This document shows positions 32,717 through 40,985 of a stretch of DNA of 64,000 nt, in pieces. Source of the DNA: Trinickia violacea (lineage in GTDB: Bacteria; Pseudomonadota; Gammaproteobacteria; Burkholderiales; Burkholderiaceae); assembly GCF_005280735.1 (NCBI RefSeq), contig NZ_CP040078.1, positions 2,728,001 through 2,792,000 of the forward strand. The letters are read 5' to 3'. The position numbers and the translations under genes are program-made. The notes beneath the pieces were generated by a model. That model saw only the letters and a list, made by a program, of their open reading frames with translations, ran no database searches and had not been told where the DNA came from. How positions within the stretch are numbered: position 1 is the stretch's first letter; the number at the start of each line of letters is the position of its first letter.

Positions 32717-33778
32717 ATGAGCACACCACACAGCGCCGCGGCACCCGGCGGCACGGCCCGTACCGCCGAACCAGCGCCCTCCTCGCGCATCGACGGCGGC
32801 GAAGAAGTCTGGTTTCGCCCACTCATTCCCCGTCAAACGCTCAAGCAGCTGATGAAGCGCAGCGACGCCGAAAGCCTCAAGAACTTCGGCCTGTGGCTCG
32901 CACTGCTCGCCGCCTCGGGCGCGGTAGCCGCCTATAGCTGGGGCACGTGGTGGGCGCTTCCGGCGTTCTTCGTCTACGGCACGATCTATTGTTCGAGCGA
33001 CGCGCGCTGGCACGAACTCGGCCACGGCACGCCGTTCAAGACGTCCTGGCTCAATCAGGCCTTCTATCAACTGTGCTCGTTCATGACGATCCGCGAAGCG
33101 ACGCTGTGGAAATGGAGCCATGCGCGCCATCACACCCATACCATCATCAGTGGCCGCGACCCCGAGATTCAAGTCGAGCGCCCGCCACGCCTTCACGAAA
33201 TCGCGCTCGACTTCTTCTATCTCGTGGGCGGCACCAAGGAAATCATCAAGATCGTCCGGCACGCATGCGGCTCGATCGCGCCGGAGATCGCAGACTTCGT
33301 GCCGGCAAGCGAGCGCCGAAAGATGATTTGGATAAGCCGCGCTTACGTCGTCGTCATCGTCGCGTTGATCGCTTGGTGCGTATCGATCCAAAGCATCCTG
33401 CCGCTCCTCTTCGTCTGGACGCCGCGCTTCTATTGCGGCTGGTTCCATCAGACGCTTGGGCTCACGCAACACGCCGGCCTCGCGATGAACGTCACCGACC
33501 ATCGCCTCAATACGCGCACCGTCTATCTCAATCCGGTGTTCCGTTTTCTCTACATGAACATGAATTACCACGTCGAGCATCACATGCTGCCGATGGTGCC
33601 GTACCACGCGCTGCCGCGCTTGCATGAAGCGATCCGCTCGCAGACGCCGACGCCGTATCCGAACCTGTGGTCCGCGTATCGCGAGATGGTGCCCGCATTG
33701 ATCAGGCAAACGCGCGACCGCTCGTATTTCATTCGCCGCGAAGTGACAGAAGGCGACCCGCTGCGCCACAACGGATAA
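32717..33778 (+). CDS. MocD-like membrane non-heme diiron oxygenase (fatty acid desaturase family)
   Basis: A 353-residue integral membrane protein of the fatty acid desaturase superfamily. The three histidine boxes are present: HELGH (99-103), HARHH (135-139) and NYHVEHH near residue 290. Four hydrophobic segments frame them. Together with the Rieske ferredoxin encoded 18 bp downstream it resembles MocD-MocE of the rhizopine catabolic cluster of Sinorhizobium, where MocD is an oxygenase rather than a lipid desaturase. Hydroxylation or oxidative demethylation of a small plant- or symbiont-derived compound is therefore more likely than lipid desaturation. Substrate unknown. The promoter region is in the 148-bp repeat. 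Confidence 0.85.
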   Translation: MSTPHSAAAPGGTARTAEPAPSSRIDGGEEVWFRPLIPRQTLKQLMKRSDAESLKNFGLWLALLAASGAVAAYSWGTWWALPAFFVYGTIYCSSDARWHELGHGTPFKTSWLNQAFYQLCSFMTIREATLWKWSHARHHTHTIISGRDPEIQVERPPRLHEIALDFFYLVGGTKEIIKIVRHACGSIAPEIADFVPASERRKMIWISRAYVVVIVALIAWCVSIQSILPLLFVWTPRFYCGWFHQTLGLTQHAGLAMNVTDHRLNTRTVYLNPVFRFLYMNMNYHVEHHMLPMVPYHALPRLHEAIRSQTPTPYPNLWSAYREMVPALIRQTRDRSYFIRREVTEGDPLRHNG

Positions 33779-33796
33779 CGATCAAGGAGCCACACC

Positions 33797-34129
33797 ATGC
33801 TCGAACAACGTGAATGGGTCGTCGCGTGCAGCACGGACGACATCGAGGAAGAAGACGTGATCCGCTTCGACCACGGCAGCGCGACGTTCGCCGTCTATCG
33901 CATCGACGGCAACTTCCACGCCACCGACGGCTGGTGCACGCACGAACAAGCGCATCTCGCCGACGGATTCGTGCTCGGCAACGAGATCGAATGTCCGCGC
34001 CATCAGGGGCGTTTCGATATCGCGACCGGCAAGCCGCTATGCGCGCCCGTTTGCGAGCCGTTGCGGACGCATCCGGTGCGCATCGAGGGCGGCTCGGTGC
34101 TGATCGGCATTCCGGCCGACGACGCGTGA
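33797..34129 (+). CDS. MocE-like Rieske-type [2Fe-2S] ferredoxin
   Basis: A 110-residue Rieske ferredoxin with cluster ligands C47/H49 (WCTHEQAHL) and C66/H69 (CPRHQGRFD), followed by the GKPLCAPVCEPLRTHPV strand region. Length and motif order match MocE and the ferredoxins of multi-component oxygenases. The gene starts 18 bp after the MocD-like gene with an AAGGAG ribosome binding site, so it is the electron carrier for that oxygenase. No dedicated reductase (MocF) follows; a general ferredoxin reductase or another reductase in the cell must serve. Confidence 0.9.
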   Translation: MLEQREWVVACSTDDIEEEDVIRFDHGSATFAVYRIDGNFHATDGWCTHEQAHLADGFVLGNEIECPRHQGRFDIATGKPLCAPVCEPLRTHPVRIEGGSVLIGIPADDA

Positions 34130-34219
34130 CGACGCACGATACTTCCAATTGGCGTGCTGAACGCGATGGCTCGCTTAGCAGTAAGCTTGATCTCCACGCG
34201 TCGGCCTGGAGAGTCGAAG

Positions 34220-35116
34220 ATGAGCGAGCGCCTCGAACACGCACTAACGGACGTATTGGACATCGCCTATGAAATCGCCGGGCCCGACGACGGCCCGCCC
34301 GTGATCCTGCTGCACGGCTGGCCGGACGCGGCGCGCGCTTGGAGTCCCGTTGCGGCCCGGCTGAATCGAGCCGGCTTCAAGACCATCACGCCGAGCCTGC
34401 GCGGCAGCGGGCGGACGTCGTTCCTGTCGCCCGATACGGTGCGTGACGGCTCGGGCGTCGCGCTCGCTCAGGATGCGCTCGAATTGGCCGATACGCTCGG
34501 CCTCGCTCAATTCCAAGTGGTCGGCCACGATTGGGGCGCACGCGCGGCATACACGATAGCCGCTCTTTTCCCCGATCGCGTCCGGCGCATCGCCGCGATC
34601 GCGCTGGCGTTTCAGCCGAAGGGCGCTTTCGTTCTGCCCGATTTCTCCCAGGCGCGGCGTTTCTGGTATCAGTGGTTCATGTCGCTCGACGGCGGCCCGG
34701 ATGCGGTGCGTAGCGACCCCAAAGGCTTCGCGCGGATTCAATGGGACACGTGGTCGCCAGCCGGATGGTTCGACGAGGACGAATTCGCTCGCACCGCCGA
34801 GAGCTTCGACAATCCCGACTGGGTGGCGATCACGCTGAACGGCTATCGGCGCAGATGGCGCCAAGACGAGCTGTCCGATCCGCGTTACGACGCGCTGCAT
34901 GCGAAGCTGCGCAAAATCGACAAGGTCCATGTGCCCACGCTGATGATTCAAGGCGGCTCGGATCTATGCGACGAGCCGGCCACGTCGGAAGGCCAGGACC
35001 GTTATTTCGGCGCGGGGTATCGGCGCATCGTCATCGAAGGCGTCGGGCATTTCCCGCTAAGGGAGGCGCCGGACGCGGTGGCCGACGCCGTCATCGAACA
35101 CCTTTGGAAGCCTTGA
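34220..35116 (+). CDS. Alpha/beta hydrolase, epoxide-hydrolase-like
   Basis: A 298-residue alpha/beta hydrolase. The oxyanion loop is LLHGWPDAARAW (31-42). The nucleophile elbow GHDWGAR places aspartate D104 as nucleophile, as in soluble epoxide hydrolases and haloalkane dehalogenases rather than esterases. The acid is near GGSDLCDEP and the catalytic histidine in GVGHFPLREAP. The cap helix region (FWYQWFMSLDGG) is present. The start at 34220 has a GGAGAG ribosome binding site. It follows the MocD/MocE-like pair after 90 bp in the same direction and could open an epoxide or hydrolyse an intermediate formed by that oxygenase. Confidence 0.87.
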   Translation: MSERLEHALTDVLDIAYEIAGPDDGPPVILLHGWPDAARAWSPVAARLNRAGFKTITPSLRGSGRTSFLSPDTVRDGSGVALAQDALELADTLGLAQFQVVGHDWGARAAYTIAALFPDRVRRIAAIALAFQPKGAFVLPDFSQARRFWYQWFMSLDGGPDAVRSDPKGFARIQWDTWSPAGWFDEDEFARTAESFDNPDWVAITLNGYRRRWRQDELSDPRYDALHAKLRKIDKVHVPTLMIQGGSDLCDEPATSEGQDRYFGAGYRRIVIEGVGHFPLREAPDAVADAVIEHLWKP

Positions 35117-35137
35117 ATCCAACGAGGGCTCCCCGCA

Positions 35138-36643
35138 TCAAATATCGAAGTACAAGTAAAACTCCCATGGATGCGGGCGCAATTTGATCGGGTCGATTTC
35201 GCGTTTGCGCTTGTAGTCGATCCAGGTCTCGACGATGTCTTCGGTAAAGACGTCGCCCTTTCGCAAGAACGCGTTATCGGCTTCGAGCGCCGCAAGCGAT
35301 GCCTCAAGCGAGCCTGGAACCTGACGAATGTTTTTCGCTTCCTCCGGCGGCAAGTCGTAGATGTTCCGGTCCAGCGGAGGCCCTGGGTCGATCTTGTTTT
35401 CGATGCCGTCGATTCCCGCCATCAGCATTGCGGCAAACGCCAGGTACGCATTCGCCGACGGGTCCGGACAACGGAACTCGACGCGCCGCGCGCTCGGCGA
35501 ATCCGAATACATCGGAATGCGCGCGGCGGCCGAGCGATTGCGCTGCGACATCGCGAGGTTCACCGGCGCCTCATAGCCAGGAACCAAACGCTTGTACGAA
35601 TTCGTCGACGGCGCGCAAAACGCCATGAGCGCGGGCGCATGCTGCAACAGCCCGCCGATATACCAGCGGCAAGTCTCCGATGTCAGCGCCCAGCCGCCCG
35701 CGTCGTAGAAGAGATTCTGCTCGTCGTTCCAGAGGCTCTGGTGGCAGTGCATGCCGCTGGCGTTGTCCGCAAAGAGCGGCTTCGGCATGAAGGTCGCGAC
35801 TTTGCCGTGCCGCCGCGCGATGTTCTTGCAGATGTACTTGTAGATCATCACGTTGTCGGCCATGCGCGTGAGCGTCGCAAAGCGCATGTCGATCTCGTTC
35901 TGTCCCGCGGTCGCCACTTCGTGGTGGTGCACCTCAACCTGCACACCGGCGTGTTGAAGCGTCAGCGCGATTTCCGAGCGGATTTCCTGCAGGGTGTCCT
36001 GCGGCGGCACCGGAAAATAGCCCTCTTTGTAGCGTGCCTTGTAGCCGAGATTGCCGCCGCCGTATGCCCCTTCGTCCCGGCCCGTCGTCCAGTCGCCTTC
36101 GGCCGATTCGACGTAGTAAAAGCCGCAATGCTGCTCTTGTCCGAAGCGGATCGAATCGAAAATGAAGAACTCCAATTCCGGGCCGAAATAACAGGTGGTC
36201 GCGATGCCCGTTTGGCGCAGATAGTTTTCGGCTTTCTTCGCGACGTAGCGCGGATCGCGCGAGTACGGCTGGCGCAGCACGGGGTCGACGACGTCGCAGA
36301 TCATCGAGAGCGTCGGCGTGCCGCAAATCGGATCGACAAACGCAGTGGCAGGGTCGGGCCTCAGCAGCATGTCCGATTCGTGGATCTCCTGAAAGCCGCG
36401 AATCGATGAGCCGTCAAAGCCGATGCCGGCATCGAAGAGCCCCGGGTGGACTTCGGGGAGCGTGATCGAGAAATGCTGCCAAAGCCCGGGCAGATCCGTG
36501 AACTTCAGGTCGACGATCTGGATGCCGCGCTTCCCCAGCAACTCGATGACGTCGCCCGCGCTTTGCGGCCGGCTCACGCGAAAACTGCCCGCTTCGACCG
36601 ACGCGCCAAAAGCGGAATCCGAAGTTCGTTGCGCGGAGGACAT
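35138..36643 (-). CDS. Type I glutamine synthetase (additional GlnA-like paralogue)
   Basis: A 501-residue GSI family protein. An N-terminal beta-grasp domain (LGKRGIQIVDLKFTDLPGLWQHFSITL, then GFDGSSIRGFQEIHESDM) is followed by metal ligands in FGPELEFFIFD and TAGQNEIDMRFATL. The nucleotide segment KPLFADNASGMHCHQSLW and the adenylylation-type tyrosine loop NIYDLPPEE complete the enzyme. It is about 30 residues longer than enterobacterial GlnA because of an N-terminal extension. No ntrBC genes are adjacent, so it is probably not the main GlnA but a second copy serving a nitrogen pathway. It is preceded by two small genes on the same strand with gaps of 68 and 74 bp. Confidence 0.92.
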   Translation of the reverse strand: MSSAQRTSDSAFGASVEAGSFRVSRPQSAGDVIELLGKRGIQIVDLKFTDLPGLWQHFSITLPEVHPGLFDAGIGFDGSSIRGFQEIHESDMLLRPDPATAFVDPICGTPTLSMICDVVDPVLRQPYSRDPRYVAKKAENYLRQTGIATTCYFGPELEFFIFDSIRFGQEQHCGFYYVESAEGDWTTGRDEGAYGGGNLGYKARYKEGYFPVPPQDTLQEIRSEIALTLQHAGVQVEVHHHEVATAGQNEIDMRFATLTRMADNVMIYKYICKNIARRHGKVATFMPKPLFADNASGMHCHQSLWNDEQNLFYDAGGWALTSETCRWYIGGLLQHAPALMAFCAPSTNSYKRLVPGYEAPVNLAMSQRNRSAAARIPMYSDSPSARRVEFRCPDPSANAYLAFAAMLMAGIDGIENKIDPGPPLDRNIYDLPPEEAKNIRQVPGSLEASLAALEADNAFLRKGDVFTEDIVETWIDYKRKREIDPIKLRPHPWEFYLYFDI

Positions 36644-36711
36644 GACCGTCTCCTCTTTCCGACCCTTATACGGTGAAACTTAGTATGTTGTGGCGCAAAA
36701 ACAAGTCTGCG

Positions 36712-36927
36712 TTATGCATGCGCTGTGCGATCGGCCGTCAGCGCGGCGAGTCGTGCCACGCCCGCATCTTTTGCGGCGGCGGCCGTCGAATACGATTCAT
36801 CCGACACAAGCGTGCGCCGGAGTTCTCGCGCGGTAAAGTCGACCAGCGCGATTACCCAGACGAATCCACCCGTTTGCTCGGCCGTTTGCACGAACGCCTT
36901 TACGTCTGCTTGAGTGTCTGCATTCAT
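36712..36927 (-). CDS. Small protein of unknown function between the GYD gene and the glutamine synthetase
   Basis: A 71-residue protein, not recognised. The first 20 residues are hydrophilic, followed by GFVWVIALVDFTARELRRTLVSDESYSTAAAAKDAGVARL, a pattern of strand then helix. A GGAGGTC ribosome binding site 5 nt before the ATG at 36927 strongly supports the start. It is codirectional with the GYD-domain gene (74 bp upstream) and the glutamine synthetase (68 bp downstream), so a shared transcript is likely. Coding quality is good for its size, but function cannot be inferred. Confidence 0.7.
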   Translation of the reverse strand: MNADTQADVKAFVQTAEQTGGFVWVIALVDFTARELRRTLVSDESYSTAAAAKDAGVARLAALTADRTAHA

Positions 36928-37001
36928 CGTGACCTCCATAACAGAAATGCCGCGCGGGAAAAGCGGCGCGGCAAAGAAAATGGTTGAGATGGGCTGACGC
37001 C

Positions 37002-37295
37002 TTACGGCAGCTTGGCAAGGATCGCGCCAATTTCGTCCTTCGTGAATGCGCGCAGCGTCTGAGTTTTGACGTTGCCTAACGAGCCGATTGCGAGGCCGAA
37101 TGCGCACAGGCTCTGATCGTCCGGCGCGGTGACGGTCAAGACGACGTCATAGTCGCCGAGCGTCCAATAGACGTTCGTTAATTCACAACCGAAGCTCTTG
37201 GCCATTTCGGCCGCTTGAGCGGCCCGTTGCGAAGTGTTTTTGACGGCGCGGATGCCCTGATCCGTGAATTTGGAAAGGATCACATAGGTCGCCAT
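37002..37295 (-). CDS. GYD domain-containing protein
   Basis: A 97-residue protein of the GYD family. It shows ILSKFTDQGIRAVKNTSQRAAQAAEMAKSFGCELTNVYWTLGDYDVVLTVTAPDD; the GDYD part gives the family its name. The fold is a ferredoxin-like dimeric alpha-beta barrel, similar to Lrp effector domains, and binds small ligands in some relatives. A strong AAGGAGGG ribosome binding site lies 6 nt upstream. It heads the group GYD, small protein, type I glutamine synthetase on the minus strand. A role in nitrogen sensing is only suggested by that context. Confidence 0.88.
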   Translation of the reverse strand: MATYVILSKFTDQGIRAVKNTSQRAAQAAEMAKSFGCELTNVYWTLGDYDVVLTVTAPDDQSLCAFGLAIGSLGNVKTQTLRAFTKDEIGAILAKLP

Positions 37296-37453
37296 GGCAG
37301 CCCTCCTTGCGATGGGAACGGAAGACGCAAAGCGGACCCGCCATTACCACCGTGTTGCTTACGAAACCGCCGTGCGCGTGAATTGATTGTAGGCAATCCA
37401 TTCACGCGCAACAGACACGTTATGCGCATTTTTTGCCCATCACCGACACAGAT

Positions 37454-37963
37454 TTAAAGCGGGAACTTCGTCGTCGAGAGAATTTCCTTGAGCACCATGA
37501 AGGTGCGAATTTGGCGCACGCCCGGCAAATACAGCAGTTGCTCCGCGTGCAGACGATTGAAACTCTCGCTGTCGCGCGTGCGCACGAGCATGAAGTAATC
37601 GAACTCTCCGGTCACGACATGGCACTCCATGCAGCCGGACACCTTTTGCGCCGCCTTCTCGAACTCCGCGAACGACTCCGGTGTCGAGCGGTCGAGCACC
37701 ACGCCGATCACGACGAGCATGCCCGCGCCGAGCGCCTTCGGATCGAGCAGCGCGACCACGCTGCGTATCAGCCCCATCTCCTTCAAGCGCTCCACCCGCC
37801 GCAAGCATGCGGGCGGACTGAGCTTGACCTTCGCGGCGAGGCTGACATTGGAGATCGACGCGTCGGTTTGGAGCTGCTTGAGGATCGCGCGGTCGATACG
37901 GTCGAGTTGCTGGAGCGTGTTGGTCTCGCTCTTCGGTTCATGACTTCGTTTTGTTGCGCACAT
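37454..37963 (-). CDS. acdR: Lrp/AsnC family regulator of ACC deaminase
   Basis: A 169-residue Lrp-type regulator. The winged helix-turn-helix contains LDRIDRAILKQLQTDASISNVSLAAKVKLSPPACLRRVERLKEMGLI. It is joined to a RAM effector domain with ECHVVTGEFDYFMLVRTRD and FNRLHAEQLLYLPGVRQIRTFMVLKEI. It is divergent from acdS with a 136-bp gap, the standard arrangement of acdR/acdS in Burkholderia and Azospirillum. In those bacteria AcdR activates acdS in the presence of ACC or its breakdown state. A TTGC-N9-GCAA inverted repeat in the gap is a plausible binding site. Confidence 0.9.
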   Translation of the reverse strand: MCATKRSHEPKSETNTLQQLDRIDRAILKQLQTDASISNVSLAAKVKLSPPACLRRVERLKEMGLIRSVVALLDPKALGAGMLVVIGVVLDRSTPESFAEFEKAAQKVSGCMECHVVTGEFDYFMLVRTRDSESFNRLHAEQLLYLPGVRQIRTFMVLKEILSTTKFPL

Positions 37964-38024
37964 AGCTTCCTTCGAAGAATTTCATTAGGCAAATGCGACA
38001 TCGATACCAGTAAAAGTACGCGGC

Positions 38025-38041
38025 TTGCATTTATTTCGCAA
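38025..38041. promoter_or_regulatory. Candidate Lrp-type site before acdS
   Basis: TTGC-N9-GCAA, an AT-centred inverted repeat 59-75 bp upstream of the acdS start, in the divergent acdR/acdS region. Spacing and A/T centre fit an Lrp-family site; the assignment rests on position. Confidence 0.4.
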
Positions 38042-38099
38042 CCTCATTTCTCGACGCCTTCCCTATCATTTCCTCATTCCCACCCTAGCGAGTTCCGCC

Positions 38100-39116
38100 A
38101 TGAACCTGCAACGATTTCCGCGCTATCCGCTGACTTTCGGCCCGACGCCCATTCAGCCGTTGAAACGCCTTAGCGATCACCTGGGAGGCAAGGTCCAGTT
38201 GTTTGCCAAACGCGAAGACTGCAACAGCGGCCTCGCCTTCGGCGGCAACAAGACCCGCAAGCTCGAATACCTGATTCCCGAGGCGCTCGCGCAAGGCTGC
38301 GACACGCTCGTCTCGATCGGCGGCATTCAATCGAACCAGACCCGGCAGGTCGCGGCCGTCGCCGCGCATCTCGGCATGAAATGCGTGCTCGTGCAGGAGA
38401 ACTGGGTCAACTACTACGACGCCGTGTACGACCGCGTCGGCAACATCCAGATGTCGCGCATGATGGGCGCGGACGTGCGCCTCGTGCCCGACGGTTTCGA
38501 CATCGGCTTTCGCAAGAGTTGGGAAGACGCGTTGGAGAGCGTCCGCCAAGCGGGCGGCAAGCCCTACGCGATTCCGGCCGGCTGCTCCGACCACCCGCTG
38601 GGCGGCCTCGGCTTCGTCGGCTTCGCGGAGGAAGTGCGCCAGCAGGAAGCGGAGCTTGGCTTCAAGTTCGACTATGTCGTCGTCTGCTCGGTGACGGGCA
38701 GCACACAGGCCGGCATGATCGTCGGCTTCGCGGACGACGGACGCGCCAACCGCGTGATCGGCATCGACGCATCCGCCAAGCCCGCGGCGACGCGCGAGCA
38801 GATCATGCGGATTGCCAAGCGCACGGCCGAGGCGGTCGACCTCAAGCGCGATATCACCGAGCGCGATGTCGTACTCGATACGCGTTACGGCGGCCCGGAA
38901 TATGGCTTGCCGAACGAAGGTACGCTCGAAGCCATCAGGCTATGCGCACGGTTCGAAGGCATGCTGACGGACCCGGTCTATGAAGGCAAGTCGATGCACG
39001 GGATGATCGACATGGTGCGCAACGGCGAATTTCCGGCGGGCTCGAAGGTACTGTATGCCCACCTCGGCGGGGTTCCCGCTCTGAGCGCCTACAGCTTCAT
39101 CTTCCGCGACGGCTAA
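38100..39116 (+). CDS. acdS: 1-aminocyclopropane-1-carboxylate (ACC) deaminase
   Basis: A 338-residue PLP enzyme that splits ACC, the immediate precursor of plant ethylene, to 2-oxobutanoate and ammonia. All diagnostic residues are at the reference positions: PLP lysine K51 (GGNKTRK), S78 (GGIQSNQ), Y268, Y294 and E295 (DPVYEGKS), and L322 (HLGG). The E295/L322 pair separates true ACC deaminases from D-cysteine desulfhydrases. The ATG at 38100 gives exactly the family length; the 25-residue upstream extension is rejected. It is cytosolic, divergent from acdR, and lies 5.6 kb from the IAA-degradation cluster. Confidence 0.97.
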   Translation: MNLQRFPRYPLTFGPTPIQPLKRLSDHLGGKVQLFAKREDCNSGLAFGGNKTRKLEYLIPEALAQGCDTLVSIGGIQSNQTRQVAAVAAHLGMKCVLVQENWVNYYDAVYDRVGNIQMSRMMGADVRLVPDGFDIGFRKSWEDALESVRQAGGKPYAIPAGCSDHPLGGLGFVGFAEEVRQQEAELGFKFDYVVVCSVTGSTQAGMIVGFADDGRANRVIGIDASAKPAATREQIMRIAKRTAEAVDLKRDITERDVVLDTRYGGPEYGLPNEGTLEAIRLCARFEGMLTDPVYEGKSMHGMIDMVRNGEFPAGSKVLYAHLGGVPALSAYSFIFRDG

Positions 39117-39149
39117 GCGAAAATCAGCTGCAAACAAGCGTGAATTCGA

Positions 39150-39183
39150 GCAGCCGGCTCTACGTGAACCAAGGGCCGGCTGC
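39150..39183. terminator. Hairpin between convergent acdS and vanR
   Basis: GCAGCCGGC (39150-39158) and GCCGGCTGC (39175-39183) form a 9-bp GC-rich stem with a 16-nt loop, 33 bp after acdS and 5 bp after vanR, so it can serve both strands. No T tract is present. Confidence 0.5.
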
Positions 39184-39188
39184 CTCCA

Positions 39189-39968
39189 TCAAACCGCGGC
39201 ACTCCACTGCCGAATCAGACTGGCCCCGAACAGCTGCGTCAGCGCCGTCTGATTCTTCAACGCATTCTCCAGATTGCGGTGTGCGATACGCGCATGCTCT
39301 CGCATCAGGGCTTCGGCGCGCGCCCCTTCGCGACGCTCGATCGCATCGAGCACCGCGCGGTGCTGCGCTTGCGCGACGACGAGCACCTGGTACGCATCCG
39401 GTGCGACGGCCTGCACTTTGACGAACCCGCTCGGCGACGCGAACGGCAGCGCCATCGCCTTCGCGAGCTGGCGCTCGACGACGCTGCTGTTGCACGCCGA
39501 CGCCAGCAAGCGATGAAACCGCTCGTTGAGCTCGACGTATTGCGAAAACTTGGCTTCGGTCATCGGAGGATCTTCGAGCAGGATGTCGATGTCCGACACG
39601 CATTCACGCAACGACGCCATCAACCCCGCTTCGACGCCCCGCTCCGCCGCGAGCCGCGCGGCCATGCCTTCCATCGTGCCGCGCAATTCGATTGCATCGT
39701 AGATCTCGGCGCTGCTGAACGAGCGCACCGCGTACCCGCCCGACGGCACCGGATCCAGCAGCCCTTCGTCCTGCAAGCGCATCAGCGCGGCGCGCACCGG
39801 CGTGCGCGACATGCCGAGCCGCTCCACCGCCCACAGTTCCGTGATGCGCGCGCCGGGCGCGACTTCGCCCGCGAGAATCAGCTCGCGCAGGCCCAACTGC
39901 GCCTTGACCGTTTGCGACGATGCTGCCGATGTCCCTGCGTCGCCCGGCATCCCTTCGTGTTGCTCCAT
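39189..39968 (-). CDS. vanR: VanR-like GntR/FadR family repressor
   Basis: A 259-residue GntR regulator of the FadR (FCD) subfamily. The N-terminal winged helix is LRELILAGEVAPGARITELWAVERLGMSRTPVRAALMRLQDEGLL, and the FCD domain of seven helices includes YDAIELRGTMEGMAARLAAERG and YVELNERFHRLLASACN. It follows vanB after 63 bp on the same strand, with a GAGGATT ribosome binding site. VanR proteins repress vanAB and are released by vanillate. Two identical ATTGTATACATT palindromes upstream of vanA are its probable operators. Confidence 0.88.
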   Translation of the reverse strand: MEQHEGMPGDAGTSAASSQTVKAQLGLRELILAGEVAPGARITELWAVERLGMSRTPVRAALMRLQDEGLLDPVPSGGYAVRSFSSAEIYDAIELRGTMEGMAARLAAERGVEAGLMASLRECVSDIDILLEDPPMTEAKFSQYVELNERFHRLLASACNSSVVERQLAKAMALPFASPSGFVKVQAVAPDAYQVLVVAQAQHRAVLDAIERREGARAEALMREHARIAHRNLENALKNQTALTQLFGASLIRQWSAAV

Positions 39969-40031
39969 CGAAATCCTCGATCGTCGTGTGACTCTGTGCG
40001 CGCTCCATCGAGCCTCATTAGGCTCGCACCG

Positions 40032-40976
40032 TCACAGATCCAGCACCAGCACCGGCGACCTCGAGCGCGAACAACATGGCAGGAATTGATCGTTCGCGGC
40101 CCGCTCTTCGTCGGTCAGATAACAATCGCGATGCTCGGGCTCACCGGCGAGCACGCGGGTGAGGCACGTGCCGCAGACGCCCTGCTCGCACGAGGTCGGC
40201 AAATCGATGCCGGCCGCCACGAGCGCGGAGGCCGCCGACTCGTCGTGCGCAACGTCGATCACGCGCCCGTTGCTCGACAGCTTGATCTGAAACGCGCCAT
40301 GGCTGCCTTCCTGCGGCGCTGCCGCGAAGAACTCGCGATGCACGCGCGCATCGTCCCATCCCGCGGCTTTTGCGGCCTCGATCACGGCGCCGATGAAGCC
40401 GGATGGACCGCAGACGTAGAGGTGCGTATCCGGTGCGGGCTTGGCAAGCAAGGCGTCGAGATCGAGACGGGCGTCGTCGCGAGCGTCGTCGAAGTATAGA
40501 TGAACGCGGTCAGCAAACCGTGCATCGGCGAGCCGGTCGCGAAACGCGGTGCGCGCGGCATTGCGCGTGCAATAGTGCATCTCGAACGAAGCGCCCGCCT
40601 GAGCGAGGGCCTCCGCCATGCACAGGATCGGCGTCACGCCGATGCCGCCCGCGAGGAGCAGCGAATGCCCCGCGGTCGCGCTCAGCGGAAAGTGATTCTT
40701 CGGTTCGCCGATATCGAGCACACCCCCCTCCTCCAACGCGTGCATCGCGAGAGATCCGCCGCGCGAATTCGCATCGCGCAGCACGGCGATCAGATAGCGA
40801 TGCGTCTCGCCGGGGCGATTGCACAGCGAATACTGGCGAACGATTCCGCCGCCGAGCTGCACGTCGATGTGCGCGCCCGCCGAGAATGCCGGCAGAGCGG
40901 CGCCATCGGGACGCGCGAGTTCGAACGCGCAGATATCGATGGCGACCGGGAATTTACGAGCGATTCTGACTTGCAT
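40032..40976 (-). CDS. vanB: Vanillate O-demethylase oxidoreductase subunit
   Basis: A 314-residue PDR-type reductase. The flavin domain contains FSAGAHIDVQLGGGIVRQYSLCNRPGE, the NAD(P)H domain LLLAGGIGVTPILCMAEAL and HLYVCGPSGFIGAV, and the C-terminal [2Fe-2S] ferredoxin CEQGVCGTC plus a fourth cysteine in FLPCCSRS. It feeds electrons from NADH to VanA. It begins 9 bp after vanA. A second, paralogous reductase (iacF) in the window has the same plan but serves the IAA dioxygenase. Confidence 0.92.
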   Translation of the reverse strand: MQVRIARKFPVAIDICAFELARPDGAALPAFSAGAHIDVQLGGGIVRQYSLCNRPGETHRYLIAVLRDANSRGGSLAMHALEEGGVLDIGEPKNHFPLSATAGHSLLLAGGIGVTPILCMAEALAQAGASFEMHYCTRNAARTAFRDRLADARFADRVHLYFDDARDDARLDLDALLAKPAPDTHLYVCGPSGFIGAVIEAAKAAGWDDARVHREFFAAAPQEGSHGAFQIKLSSNGRVIDVAHDESAASALVAAGIDLPTSCEQGVCGTCLTRVLAGEPEHRDCYLTDEERAANDQFLPCCSRSRSPVLVLDL

Positions 40977-40985
40977 GCCCGCTCC

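Noticed and set aside
32717..33778. Annotation as a membrane lipid desaturase.
   Set aside because: The adjacent Rieske ferredoxin and catabolic setting fit MocD/MocE-type oxygenation better; the superfamily call is kept but not the lipid role.
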